Source of the DNA: Hyposmocoma kahamanoa
Taxonomy: Eukaryota; Arthropoda; Insecta; Lepidoptera; Cosmopterigidae
Direction of reading: 5' to 3'
Length of the DNA stretch: 64,000 nt
Assembly (NCBI RefSeq): GCF_003589595.1
Contig: NW_020653337.1
Span: 5,340,055 to 5,404,054 of the forward strand
Below are positions 35,045 to 46,539 of the stretch, piece by piece. The position numbers were made by a program, and so were the translations under genes. The stretch's first letter is position 1. The number at the start of each line of letters is the position of its first letter. The notes under the pieces were generated by a model. The model saw only the letters and a program-made list of their open reading frames with translations, ran no database searches and had not been told where the DNA came from.

Positions 35045-35290
35045 ATACGTGTAGATAAATAATGTTTTTAACCGGCTACAACAAAAGGATGGGGGGTTAT
35101 GTGTTCTACTGTATGTATGTTTTATGTATTTACACTGATTTCTCCGTTTGAAAGTTCTTCTTCAAAATCTTAAAATGGTGTCATGTACACTGTGTTCGCT
35201 GATTTCTCCATCAATTGCGGACCGATTATGAAAATTATTTTTTTGTCTGAAAGGTGCACTCTCGAGGTTCTTCCATTGTAATTGAAGTTG
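35045..35290 (+). repeat. Lepidopteran-type GTTTTTAACCGGC repeat
   Basis: Begins AATGTTTTTAACCGGCTACA, then AAAAGGATGGGGGGTTATG, with repeated TGATTTCTCC motifs at about 35140 and 35204. I recall a similar layout in a common lepidopteran interspersed repeat. No second copy in this window. Confidence 0.45.
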
Positions 35291-35934
35291 GTTTTTTTAA
35301 ATTTGTTATATTATGTTGTTATGTATTTTAGTCAATAAAGCATGTATTTATGGGTCTTTGTAACCTGTATAAATAAATAAAAAATATAAAAAAAGTAAAA
35401 AAAAATTACCTCTCGACGACTTTGGTTCTTTAAGCATCTACATACATCGCACATAACTTGTATGAACAAAGTCATTGTATGGTTCACTAGAACTAAGGGT
35501 CTTGACAACAAACAAGTTCTATAAATATCCCAAGAAAACCTCTTAAAAAACTAATCAAACAGATTACACGAATGCAAAGTCATAATCACGAATCCTGACT
35601 CGTGTTAACAATTATCAAACGAGATTTTAATCTCAAAGACGCCGCTCTCTCCTTTCGTCAATATTTGCTACCTCATAAACTTACAATTACCATTGACAAA
35701 CTACCTTTACACTAAAATTTCAACCATATATTTTAACTGGTAAGACGAAAGTGGTTGTGAGTGAAGTGTAAGGTAATGTGGTAAAGTGCTATTGTTTCAA
35801 CAAATAATTCAGGGAAATGAGAGAAATCGGGACTGTTACAAAGACGCGATTGTAGGGTTGCCATGATTGCTTTAATTGTCACAATGTACAATAATTGTCT
35901 ATGGCAAGTAGTTACCTACTTACTTAAAATATGG
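35291..35934. other. No gene recognised
   Basis: AT-rich, A-rich run at 35375-35405, no coding signature. Confidence 0.55.
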
Positions 35935-36205
35935 ATGGTGCGCCTGATGGTAAGCTACACGCCTGTCCATAACAGTCGCAGTGCCACTCAGAGCTTTAAA
36001 TCGCAAAAATCTGAGGGGTACTGCAACTGCGCCCGCCACCCTGACACATAAGTTGACAAGTCCCATATACCTATAATTTCACCAGCATCCTTACCCTTCT
36101 AACCCGGAATGCAGTAATGCTAACATTACTGCTTGGCGGCAGAAATAGATAAGGTGGCAGTACTTTCCTGGACGAACTCTTTCACAAGGAGCTCTACTGC
36201 TACAA
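35935..36205 (+). mobile_element. Repeat family A, well-preserved
   Basis: Good reference for the internal structure. Hairpin 1 has arms at 35978-35997 and 36005-36024 with a 7-nt loop. Hairpin 2 at 36111-36132 has perfect 9-bp arms (GCAGTAATG, CATTACTGC) and a 4-nt loop. It ends CAAGGAGCTCTACTGCTAC. The first ~40 bp of the family are missing. Confidence 0.9.
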
Positions 36206-37019
36206 GAAATGGCCACCGAGGTGGTCAATGACATCATACTATCGTCCTTGTAGGTAGTAAACAGGAAAGTATTATTGCCCACGTTACTACTGTTGGTTAA
36301 CACGGGCAGCAAAGACGTTTTATATTTTTTTTAAATATCAAAGCACGTGGTGCTATCATTCATATATCTCAAGAAACGCTGACATGGACAAAGATTATCT
36401 CATATCATCTTGCACTTATTATGCCTTCAGGTAGATATAAAAAACGTATACTCTACGTTATAGCATTGAGAAAAAATAGAAGTATCACGATGATTTTTCT
36501 AATACCAGCTGACAACACTAAAATGGCTACGGTTATTAGACTGAGAACACCGAATTTGAGAATGGCTTATATGTACTATGTATATCTAAAAACTGGGATA
36601 TACACGAAATTTCGTCGAATATTCCTAAACTAAAGAATCCTGCTATTTATCGTGTCTAGCTCAAAAGTTCTCATTGTACTGACAGAGTTGCCTTGCTGGA
36701 TAGCAAGGAACACATGCGTAACCAACCACGACCCAAAGCGGTAGTCCCTAGTCCCTGTCTCTATGTCAGCGACTCAAGTCTTTCTAATATGGAATTTACA
36801 AAAAAAAAATACATTTGGAGATGGATAGATTTCACTACATTATGTGATATTGCTAGTTTCTAGAAAATTTGATAAATTTGGAAATTAAGATATGAAAGAC
36901 TGTAAATACATGCGTAGTCCATTATATAAGTACCACTGCAGAAGTTACGGAAAAAATATCGAGCATAAATCGGGGTAAAAATTGGAAATTTCCAGGTTTT
37001 CTATGTTATTTTTTTGCGA
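36206..37019. other. No gene recognised
   Basis: The frame at 36421-36633 is open but Lys/Arg/Tyr-rich without motif. Confidence 0.5.
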
Positions 37020-37565
37020 ACTTCGAGAAAACTTCACGGGACAGTCGCTCAACTGCACCAAGCACAAGTCCAATCCTATTGGCATTGGTGTCACCTTTGG
37101 TATGGTTCTGCTAAATATCAACTGACCACCTTGGATTCAGTTGAAAAGCGTGCTGAGAAGCTTATAGGTGACTCGGATTTAGTAGAGGCGAAGCCGTAGA
37201 GCCTTCAATACTTCCGTAAAGTTGCTTGCTCATCGGTACTCTACAGAATATATCAAGGAGAGTGTACGATGCAATTGCACGATTTAAATTCGCCTTCACC
37301 TTTCCCTCATCGATGGAATAGACGAAGGCTGGGGTTCCATCCCTGTGTTTGGGATATTCCAAAGATTTGCATGGAGCTTTATCTTCCTCATTTATATGGA
37401 GAACGGCTATGGAGTGACATTCTTTGCCTGCAGACATATTCCCTGAACGCTACAACTTGGGCCTTTTCAAGGCGAGAGTGAACAGGCATTATATGAGCTT
37501 GCTCCATCGTCGACCTCATCGTCACTTTTCATCAGGTGGGTGAAGGACAATTACGCGATTATTAT
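37020..37565 (+). pseudogene. CR1/Jockey-like LINE ORF2 C-terminus
   Basis: Longest copy of this family here. It reads VAQLHQAQVQSYWHWCHLWY, then GSAKYQLTTLDSVEKRAEKL, then IGDSDLVEAKP-stop. After frame changes come LHDLNSPSPFPHR, DIPKIC, and the 3' UTR with CATCAGGTGGG. The L-C/H-LWGAxKYQLxxLDSIxxRAxRLIGD order is typical of insect CR1/Jockey ORF2 ends. Stops and frameshifts make it inactive. Confidence 0.85.
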
Positions 37566-37924
37566 ATCATAATAGAAAAAAAACTAAACGTAACCGGTGA
37601 TATCTAAACAGAAATATGAGATACACTTACAGATAAACTACGTCACAGATCATAAGTCACCTGTCTACTATTATCATACGGTATTTGGAATTACTAAGGA
37701 ATCCGGATTATACATATTCGTGATATGTTTTAAAATTGTATGATGATGCCGCTTTGCCTTGATTTTTCATACTTATCGCTGTCATTTTTAATGCAGGATT
37801 GAAACGCGACTTGATAAGTTGCATGGGTCAGGGTTTGCCTGTAAATGACATCAAGTGTCCCCCGACAAGTCGCCGGATATCGTGAGTGTTGTGTGTCGGT
37901 CTAGTGAGAACCCTAATACACAAA
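37566..37924. other. No gene recognised
   Basis: AT-rich spacer after the LINE fragment. Confidence 0.5.
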
Positions 37925-38065
37925 TAAATAATTAACATCAAGTGCTGGTAGTTAGATAAACTCGCACGGCTAGAAGATGCTGACACCCGCCTCTTCAAAC
38001 CCTTCGAGACCGTGGACGTTGCAATATGTCCGAAACGTCAAGGTAAATAAAATAAAACATGTTTT
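37925..38065 (+). repeat. GTCCGAAACGTCAAGGTAAATA-type repeat end
   Basis: A less AT-rich block (CACGGCTAGAAGATGCTGAC ... TGCAATATGTCCGAAACGTC) ending in AAATAAAATAAAAC. The CCGAAACGTC motif before an A-rich tail is, from memory, a common retroelement 3' end in arthropods. Single copy here. Confidence 0.4.
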
Positions 38066-38370
38066 ATACGTGATTAAGTCCCGAATTAAAAATCAAGTAA
38101 TGTGTAAAAATCGAGAAAGTTTAAATCAAAGTAAGGTTGTATACACGCAAAGAGCTTGCCAAGGCAGGTACCGGCAGCCTTACGTATTTCTACTGTAGAA
38201 AAGCAGTGCTAGGTTCCGATTTGAAAAGTAAGGAAGGCGTAGGGAAGCATAGGGAAGGCTCAAACAAAGTTACAAGAGACTTAACATTCTTATTCCTCAA
38301 GAGCGACAATGTAGTTGGGACATTAACTATACGTCCTTGGTATTCAAAAATCTTATTATACATGAGCAAG
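38066..38370. other. No gene recognised
   Basis: Two overlapping open frames without recognisable product. Confidence 0.5.
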
Positions 38371-38575
38371 TTTTTTAAATGATACCAAGTGAAAGGACGA
38401 ATAAGTGCGCTTGGTGGTAAGTGACACTCCTGTCCATAACAGTTGCAATACCCCTTAGACTTTAAATCACTAATATCTGCGGGGTACTGCCACTGCTCCC
38501 ATCACCCTGGTAGACCTAGTAATTTCCCCAACGCCATTACCCTTTTTTTTATTCTATGTCTCAGAGGGTCAATCA
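38371..38575 (+). mobile_element. Repeat family A, internally deleted
   Basis: ATGATACCAAGTGAAAGGAC start, GGTGGTAAGTGACACTCC, hairpin 1 region, then a shortened middle ending around CAACGCCATTACCC. A TGTCTCAGAGGGTC string at 38556 may be a scrambled inverted piece. Confidence 0.75.
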
Positions 38576-39083
38576 TTAAAAAATGTGACCGTTTAAATTT
38601 ATTTGCTTGGTGCTTTCGGAAATTTAAAATGATCATTTAATACATGCAATTTGATTATAGTAAAACCATGTGAGGTTACGCACAATTGTAGCTGAAAACC
38701 GCATTCAAAAATATTTATTTAATAAGAAACTGCAGTTAACACAACTTTAAGACCTTTAATAACTCTAAATAAATATATGATAAATAATAAAATAGGAGCG
38801 TATACATTCTCCTATAAATGAATTCGTTATTTTGTGAAGACGACTGTCAAGGAAAACCAGTCTTTTTGTCCTTCGTATTTTTCATAAAAAAATTTATAAT
38901 TTTTTATATTAATTACTCCATCAGCATTACCCCAAAACGAAATGCTGTACGCCATCAAACTGTAAAAGTAACTTTAATAAGGTTTGTACATTTAAAGTTT
39001 TTACTATTTATATAGCTAGTAAATACAAACAGAGTTTGGCAGTTGAAACTCCTGTAACAATAATCTGCCTACCATAACAAAAC
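38576..39083. other. No gene recognised
   Basis: AT-rich; nothing supported. Confidence 0.55.
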
Positions 39084-39215
39084 TCGTGAAATTACAGGCA
39101 CATGGGACTGGGAAAGCTCTGAGTGGCACTGCAACTGTTATGGATAGGCGTGTACTTTACCATCAGGCGCACGACTTATTCGTCCCGCTACTTGATATTA
39201 TATTTTAAAAAAAAG
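39084..39215 (-). mobile_element. Repeat family A, internally deleted
   Basis: GTGAAATTACAGGCACATGG joins GGGAAAGCTCTGAGTGGCAC, so the hairpin 1 distal arm is deleted. It ends CGACTTATTCGTCCCGCTAC and a TTGATATTATA border. Confidence 0.8.
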
Positions 39216-39657
39216 CAAATGTTATGGATATAGACATGTATACAAATGCGTAATTCTTATATAATAATTATAAATTCACGTCATATTTAAAAACTAATAT
39301 TGACTGTTACAGTTCTGCAGTCGCTATCTTTTAATGTATTAAATTAATAAAATAGATATTATGTAGATTTCTTTCACGTCATAAAGCATAATAAAAACTT
39401 ATATTGATTATATTTGAACAAAACATCGCAATAAAGATAAATAGGAATCAATATTCCTTAAAAAAAGTTCAAACTAATTCCGCCACAACCTTCGAAATTA
39501 CATTTGATTAAATATTTTTTATGGATACGACATAATTTCTTTGTACCGAGATCTTGTGACTCTTTCCCCATATTGTAGCTGGCGCACCAAAAATTTTAAC
39601 AACAGAATGTTCATTGAAGGTTATTTTTAAAATATTATATTACTAACATTTTTTTTT
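39216..39657. other. No gene recognised
   Basis: AT-rich. Confidence 0.55.
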
Positions 39658-39862
39658 AATATCAAATGATGGGACAAACAAGTCGTGCTCCTGATGGTAA
39701 GCTATAAGTCTGTCCATAACAGTTGGAGTGCCGCTCAGACCCTGTAATTTCACCAGTAAAACAGTAATGCTGACATTACAGCTTGGCGGCAGAAATAGAT
39801 GAAGTGGCAGTACTTCCCTTGACGAACTCTTTCACACGGAGCTCTACTGCTACTAACATCAT
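39658..39862 (+). mobile_element. Repeat family A, internally deleted
   Basis: Start ATATCAAATGATGGGACAAA. The middle is deleted (GCCGCTCAGACCC joins TGTAATTTCACC). Hairpin 2 is present (CAGTAATGCTGACATTACAG) and the end is intact (CGGAGCTCTACTGCTACTAA). Confidence 0.85.
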
Positions 39863-40303
39863 AAACAATAACAAAAAATTAAACTGTGATAACTCTGTGA
39901 AAAACGCAGGAGCGCGGATGGAGACCATCAGGGAGGATGCTTGCACATTTGGTTTGAACTTACCGCCCTACCACCAAATACAGATAAAAAAATGTCAGAT
40001 AGTACAACAAAAACTTAAAGATTATTTTTGATAAATTTGTTACATTTTGTAAAAAGTAATAGAACAAAATTTGTTGTTTGTTGAAACACTTTAGTAATAT
40101 AGTTAGTCCAGGGAGGTTGTTAGTACGTTACAAATAACTCTGTATAATAAATAATATAAAGACGATCCCGAGGTAAAACAAATATTATTTATGTTTATTT
40201 TCATAATATTTTTAATTTATCGGAACCAATTAGTGGTGCTTTGCCCGAAAATAGAGTATTGAAAAATGTATATAAAATTCTGTGACATAAAATGTATGTT
40301 AAC
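39863..40303. other. No gene recognised
   Basis: AT-rich spacer; the open frame here continues out of the family A copy and has no merit. Confidence 0.55.
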
Positions 40304-40490
40304 TGCCTCCGTGGCCGAACGATTACCATGCCGGACTGCCACGCAGAGGTCCCAGGTTAGATTCCCGGGCCAAGACAAATATTTGTATGGCCTATATTTA
40401 TTTATCTCGTGAGTTTGGGTGCAATTTGTGGTTATCTATGTTCCCTAGTGCGTAGTTATGTGTGCGTTATTAAAAAAAAAACAAAAAAAT
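40304..40490 (+). mobile_element. SINE family B, internally deleted
   Basis: The head matches the 3370 copy (GCCTCCGTGGCCGAACG...). The B box is mutated (GGTTAGATTCC), and about 30 bp of body is missing between GGTTATCTATG and TTCCCTAGTGCG. It ends in an A-rich tail at 40473-40490. Confidence 0.85.
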
Positions 40491-41059
40491 GTTAATAATA
40501 CTTTAGTTGACTGCATCCCACCACCTCATATACCATCGCCGTCTACGCGAACGTTGGGGCACCGCAGATTTTTTTATTTTTTTTTTGCCGTATTCATTAT
40601 TGCTTAATATTTTCAATTGTATCTTGTTCCTCGAATTTATCCAGAGGTCCAAAAATGAACTAATACTCAGGTATTTCTAAAATTTTATTCAGTCAATTCT
40701 TGACCATTGTGAGAGTTACGCACTCCATCGTCTTCTGTAGTTGAGTCATAGACGGATTTGGCATGTTCGTTATTTTTTGTTTTTTTCATTGGATTGCATC
40801 AAATAAAATAAAACAATTTTGATATCCCTATTACAGCAGCTATACCTAGGACAAAAATTAAATATATAAAAATTGCGTCTTTCAGAAATCAGCTTTCAAA
40901 AATGCACCGTTATTTAATTGATATAAGGTTGATGTTTAAAGTCTGCAGTCATTTGATAAGTTTGATCGCTCATATCGTTTTGACAATGATTGTTACAGGT
41001 GTAAAAATAGCATTTGAATTACGTACGTCAAATTGCAGATAACCAATCTAAGAATTAAC
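40491..41059. other. No gene recognised
   Basis: AT-rich, T-run near 40570-40590. Confidence 0.5.
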
Positions 41060-41410
41060 AACATCAATGCTGTAATCTAAGGTGGATTTGTATGGAATAA
41101 ATCCGGCTAGATTAGGCCCGAGGTTTTGTGATAAAGATTGTAAATTATTTCTTTACTGTCATCAGCATACCCAAAAGCACCTAGAATCAACATATCATTT
41201 ATATGCAGCAGAAAGAAGGTTGCGGATAGTACAGAACCCTGAGGAATCTATCGCCCGATGTTCGAAAGAGTAGCCTCTAAGACCACGCGAATCCGAAATC
41301 CAATTGCTTAAAAGGCATGCATGCAAGAACCAGTCAAAGGCCTTACAAATATCTAAAGACACTGCAATAGATTCGCCATGCCCTTCTATAGCCTGGCTTC
41401 ATAAGTGAGA
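41060..41410 (-). pseudogene. CR1/Jockey-like LINE reverse transcriptase palm fragment
   Basis: The minus strand reads ESIAVSLDICKAFDWFLHAC (motif AFD), SNWISDSRG, then in another frame IPQGSVLSATFFLLHINDML, and the catalytic YADD (complement of 41158-41169). PQGSVLSP-type and YADD motifs are diagnostic of non-LTR reverse transcriptases. An in-frame stop before IPQGS and a frameshift show decay. The plus-strand open frame at 41082-41273 is only a shadow. Confidence 0.85.
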
Positions 41411-41480
41411 TGCATTTACGCACCGTACAGGCGAGAGTTGCCATATTTGCTCTTATTATACTATAATATTATAAGCTCAT
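41411..41480 (+). repeat. Repeat T (copy 1)
   Basis: GCATTTACGCACCGTACAGG ... ATTTGCTCTTATTATACTAT resembles 59108-59170 (GCATTTACGCGCCGAATAGA ... ATTTGCTTTTATTGTACTAT). Class unknown; it abuts the LINE palm fragment. Confidence 0.55.
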
Positions 41481-42214
41481 TGGTTAAGGACACTCTTGAC
41501 CAGACCTTTCTATAGGATGTCAATTTGGTCATGGAAAATTTGCCTTGGTTGGCACTTACCAACTTGCTCACTCACACGAAAAGTATAACTATATTAAATC
41601 AGATTATTTAATGGTTTTATTAAATCACTAACAGACCCTAAGTTCGTCATGCAAGGTCATCATTTAACTTTATATTAAGACGACAAACCAACTAATATCT
41701 CTAAAGGACTCAAGAACAACACTAAACGCAATATTTTGATAACATAGTTTATTACAATGATAACATTAATTTAACCCTAGAAATGCCGAAATTAATCTGT
41801 TTTTTTCATTTACAATCCAGCACATGACTAATCCAGCGATATTTTTACGGATTACACATATTATAAAGATTGATAAACAATATTAAACATGAATGATAAC
41901 ATTTGATTTATATTCTATTATCTATACCCTGCTAACAGTACGTATTATACTTATATTTTTATATCAATACGCCATTTTGCAGAAGTCATTAGAGTACTAT
42001 CATCAAAGTTAAATCTTTCCCAGTCACAAAACAGTTTTGTTTCTAAGCAGATATTGTAGCTGGCCTCGTCCCTTATTTTGTTGATCTTTTTTTTATAAAA
42101 ACTTTTTGTTTACAATACAAAATTTTAAATAAAATAAAATTAAAGTATGATCGGTTTGAGGCGGTTATAATTTCTTTTTATGTTATAAGTGAAGTGACTA
42201 ATTGTACACTCTGC
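41481..42214. other. No gene recognised
   Basis: AT-rich. Confidence 0.5.
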
Positions 42215-42408
42215 TTGTAAAGATCTGAGGGGCACTGTCACTGCGCCCGTCACCCTGAGACATAAAAGTAGACAAGTCAAGTAACTTGCCCTTCCAAACC
42301 GGAACGTCTTCAAAGGAATTGTCGCATTACAGCTTAGCGGCGAAAATATAGTTGGTGGTAGTACTTCCCTGAACGAACTCGTTCGCAATAAATTCTACTG
42401 CTGCTAAA
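42215..42408 (+). mobile_element. Repeat family A, 5'-truncated
   Basis: Starts at TGTAAAGATCTGAGGGGCAC and continues to CTACTGCTGCTAAA. Hairpin 2 is disrupted (AACGTCTTCAAAGGAATTGTCG). Last family A copy before the repeat-poor interval around the zinc-finger exons. Confidence 0.85.
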
Positions 42409-43332
42409 ATGTACTTTCGGTCTCGATAACTATGGCGAATGCCTTAAATGCCATTGGTTGATAGGAACAATCAAAGCTGCCACCCGCTACTGACAGCCAT
42501 TGTCTGCCCGCAAAAATAATCCTTAAGGTGGTAACGCGACGAAATAAAGATATTTATGTACATTTATTATCTGTATTCCCGTGACACAATAAATTATAGA
42601 ACTAATACTATAAACACTGCACACTAATATACATAATACAGTACAGTCAAGAACACATCAATCTTGACACTAGACATTTTGAGCAATAAACCCTTTGAAC
42701 CTCTTTATCGTAAGCGGCATAGAATTGAATTTAAATCTCAAGTACCAAATTTGATGTGTTGTTGACCTTGTCAATGCCATTGAAATAATGCGTTGTCTTG
42801 CTTGTTAGGTTTATACTCGAAACTCAATAAGGCAAAATTTCTACAAACAAGACTTCTTTTTGCCACAACAATTTAATAGTATTAAAAAATTAATACTTTC
42901 CTTGCAAATTAGCTACTGATTTGGTAGCGATTGCTTAGTAAACTCCCCAAATAAATATTTCTTTACTTTAGTGGAAATACTCTAAGTTGGCATTATATGT
43001 ACATTTAATTAAAGAAATAAATTTTGTGTCAAAGGTGTCAACAAACTATTAGAGACAAAATCAAGTACATGACACACCTCCGCTGCAATTTCTAGGAGCT
43101 AGAGGAGCAGGGAGTAACTGATATAGATGACGAATCCACATGAGGCCCGTGTCAGTTCTTTTCAAATGTAATTGTCCTAGACGGCAGATCACAATACCAA
43201 ACTCCTACTTCTTTCCCACACGAGAAGTTGCCTGGTTGTCCTCTGCCTCCGGTAGCAAATTCTCTCCCATTTGCACAGTATAGGGATTGTCGCCATAGAA
43301 GGTAGCCTTATCTAGTCGAGATGACAGATGGC
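42409..43332. other. No gene; one Cys/Gly-rich minus reading
   Basis: At 43155-43307 the minus strand has a 51-codon stop-to-stop reading containing LYCANGREFATGGRGQPG and VGVWYCDLPSRTITFEKN before TGA. It has no start codon and no recognised family. The sequence here is less AT-rich than its surroundings. Confidence 0.35.
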
Positions 43333-43526
43333 ACGTACAATCAATGCCCTAAGATGTCTGACCTCTAATCTGAGTGTGAAGGAAAGTGTTAAACGAATCT
43401 TTATCTTAATCTTTAATTTGTTAGCCCTGAACTAATTTAAATTTATTTTTTGCTACATGCGTTACATGACTCTCAGAACATAAAGGTTAGTTAGAGGTCA
43501 GGCATCTTAAGGCATCATTTGTACGT
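43333..43526. repeat. Inverted repeat pair (35-bp arms)
   Basis: Arms 43333-43367 and 43492-43526 are reverse complements at 30 of 35 positions (core TAGAGGTCAG, CATCTTA, GTACGT), separated by 124 bp. Could be two opposed copies of a repeat or the ends of a small element. Confidence 0.7.
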
Positions 43527-43869
43527 TACATGGTTTGACATTGTAAAAAATTGCAACCCTTCCCTAAGTTTGTATTACTATAATGTAAGTATATTTTAAA
43601 AATAGAGCACAAATGCAAAATGTTACCATACATACATTGTCGAATAGACCCCACAGTGTTAGAAGCGGCAATTTGTCACGGTCCCCATATAATATGAGTT
43701 GAAGCCGGATCATCGTTTAACATTTATTAAAACCTCTAATCCTGATATACGATTGTACCGTGACTGCGCATTTATACACTACAAATTGAAAACATAAAGT
43801 AATATAGTGTAAATGTATTAGTTTATCGTTTACCTATTTATTGTAGACATAAACGTGTCGTAAAAACGA

Positions 43870-44030
43870 TTACAAGAGTCGGACATCGCACTAAGCGTTA
43901 CGCTTCTACACTTATACGGCGTACGATATTAGCGGAATTCCCTGCCTGCAGATTTGAAAAAGCAATGTATAGATTGTCGACCTCATTGTCACTTTCCACC
44001 AGGTGACAAAGACGAATTTGAGACATACAA
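43870..44030 (+). pseudogene. CR1/Jockey-like LINE, 3'-most fragment
   Basis: GTCGGACATCGCACTAAGCG corresponds to the IRTKRYAST region, followed by a degraded EFPACRF segment and the shared 3' UTR (GTCGACCTCATTGTCACTTT, CCACCAGGTGACA). Shortest of the four fragments of this family. Confidence 0.75.
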
Positions 44031-44988
44031 AAATTAAAAACGATACTCGCCGCAGCATTGAGATTCGTTATACTTTCTTTAATGAAACAACTGGCGCTGT
44101 AAGTTAGTACAAATTAACCACCTAAGTAACCGAAGCCTCACGATCTCGGTCATCGGTCAGAATACACGACAATGATCGACTATTTGTCAATACGAAATGC
44201 ACGATTTCTATACAAATGGCATCTCAAACAATCGAGCTCTTACTGTCTTAATTGGAAACCTTCTTCTTTTCCTCCCTGGTACAATTATTTTATTGTATAC
44301 CTCAGAAGATATAGTCAGCTACAGTTATAAAATAAAATATGGACACAGATGAAAGACGCGTCCATAAACAATCTGTCGTCAGTCCAGGGACCTGAATTAA
44401 CGAATTGTTTCTGTAACACCCATGAGCCATAATTATTAAGCACCATATACAGATATAGATTAAAGAAGTTTAAGAAAGGAATACACGTAATAGAGCTGCA
44501 AATGTTTTCGTAATCCCTAAGCACAAAACAATGGGGTTCAGGGATTGTTTTAAATATGCCGCGTCGAAGGTTTGAAATAATCTCCCACCAAAAATCTACT
44601 GAAAAAGGTAAAGCTGGCCAAACAGAAAGAGACCCCCTAGACCAGACTTGTTTTCTGTGGCAATAGATATATTCACTAATTTTAAATCAGTTATTCAGAT
44701 TTACAGATTATTATTGGTTCGTTTTGGTACGAGTGAATTTTTAATTTTAACATTTTATAATTCAGCTTTTATTATTAGGCGATGGTTGGTTTTTAGATGT
44801 TCATTTTTTTATTTTTTTTTATTTTAGTAGTTTAATATTGTAATAGATTACCTAGTCTTTTGTGTTTACGGAACAGGCCCAAAATATGTGTTTACTAAAG
44901 TCGGGAGCAGGCTGAAAACTAGTGCTGAGTGACTTTTGTCCCTTAGTGAATGCTGAGACTGTCCCCCCACACACAAATCATTCAGTTT
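44031..44988. other. No gene recognised
   Basis: From 44870 to 44988 (GGAACAGGCCCAAAATATGT ... CCCCCCACACACAAATCATT) the sequence looks like a transposon end running into the assembly gap. The rest is AT-rich. Confidence 0.4.
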
Positions 44989-44998
44989 NNNNNNNNNN
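44989..44998. other. Assembly gap (10 N)
   Basis: Ten undetermined bases. The true gap size is unknown. Confidence 1.
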
Positions 44999-45085
44999 AT
45001 ACGTCCCACTGTTGCCACAGCCAAGCTGACCTAATGCGGGTTGGGGACTTCACATGTTTTTCAAAGGTTGTGAACCTTCATCGAT
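44999..45085 (-). mobile_element. SINE family D, fragment at gap edge
   Basis: The complement of GAAGGTTCACAACC...GTGAAGTCCCCAACCCGCAT...AGGTCAGCTTGGCTG...CAGTGGGACGTAT, collinear with 53640-53765. Cut on one side by the N gap. Confidence 0.75.
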
Positions 45086-46539
45086 GAGCAGGTTTCATTT
45101 GGGTATTTTTCTTCACAGATAGCGAGACGTACTGCTGCTAAAAATTTATAAATGTACTAGATACTTACCGTCAAAGGGATTTAATCCTCGACCTCAGAAA
45201 TGAGAAGCAATCATCATACCCAGGTTACCACCGCTCTTCCAACGCTTGTCCAATCACAAAGCTTTACCTATCTATTACAAACCCTACCGAGGCATAATGA
45301 AACCAATTCGCGATTTCACTGACCCCGTACCGATTTCCCTCTATCACGAATCACAATGGAAATTCACATTTGCTATGTAAATTGCCAGTTCGCCGCAAAC
45401 GCGTATTTTTAATTTGTTAAAAGCTCTCTGAAAAATAACAATCTGAAAGGCTGAATGCATATGCACTTTGCGGCCTCGCCTCTTATAATTAAAATTGCAT
45501 TAGGTGCACAATACACGGACGTTAATGATCTTAATGTACTCCTTGAATAGAAAAATGCAACGACTGACGGTTTGTAATTTAATTTTGATGTTTCAAAGGC
45601 CTTAATTCAATTTCGTATCGTGTTTGAACGCATATTTTGAAACATGAAGGTTTTGTAGAGAACTAATTGGCAAGTCATTACGTCATTGGTGAGATGGTAG
45701 TTATTGAAGTCGGTAAACTGAAGTTTTAAAGAAACGGCATTGTCGTATGCAGGATGACAACAAGGTGCTACTTAGTGAAAGATATCATCAAACTTTTTAT
45801 ATATAAGAGAAAATGTTCGCTAACTTAAGCTATGATAATTAAATGAGAAATCAAATTTAATATTATAACGACAACAAAGGTACAATAGGCAATAACTATC
45901 TTTGCATTTCACTCCATTTACGTTTTAAGGGCGCTATTCAATATTATGCTCTATTTGAAGTCATAAATTCAAACATACTGCACAGGGACGAACAATGACT
46001 CTAAATAACCATTAATATGTAATAAATACTATGGGGTAATAATGTAGGGGACAAACAAACAAGTGGCAACCCTTAAGTTGGTCCATTGTTAAGAGAAAGC
46101 CGGGCGTACAATTAGTAGGGATATTTAGGGGCAAGTATTTGCTAAAAACTTTTATATGCTGCATTTTTTATCTGCTTCAAGAAACAGAAAAAAATAAAGG
46201 GATGATGGTATTAATCCAATTTTCTAGTACAACTTGTAGAACAGTATAAATGTCAGAATCGACACGTCAAGAAGAAAAAGTAGAAATTGACGTGTGAGTA
46301 AAAAATGTAAAACATGCATAATTTCGTTGAAAAAAATTCCTCGAAATTGCGCGACAAATTTAAATCTCAATGTACATTTACGCATTCAGAGCTTCAATTG
46401 ACAACATGTTAATTTGGTCTGTATATTTTTATTAGTGCCAGTTAACACTACGATCAAAAACATAACGCTTAAAGAAGGCATAATGCAATCTACACAACCA
46501 AGATGTATCTGCAAAAAAATTGTAACCTAAAAATCAACA
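45086..46539. other. Non-coding, repeat-poor; possible regulatory DNA
   Basis: No repeat family of the window occurs here. 45360-45560 has the look of conserved non-coding DNA (mixed composition, ATTA/TAAT and ATGCATATGCA motifs), but no comparison is available. Confidence 0.3.
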
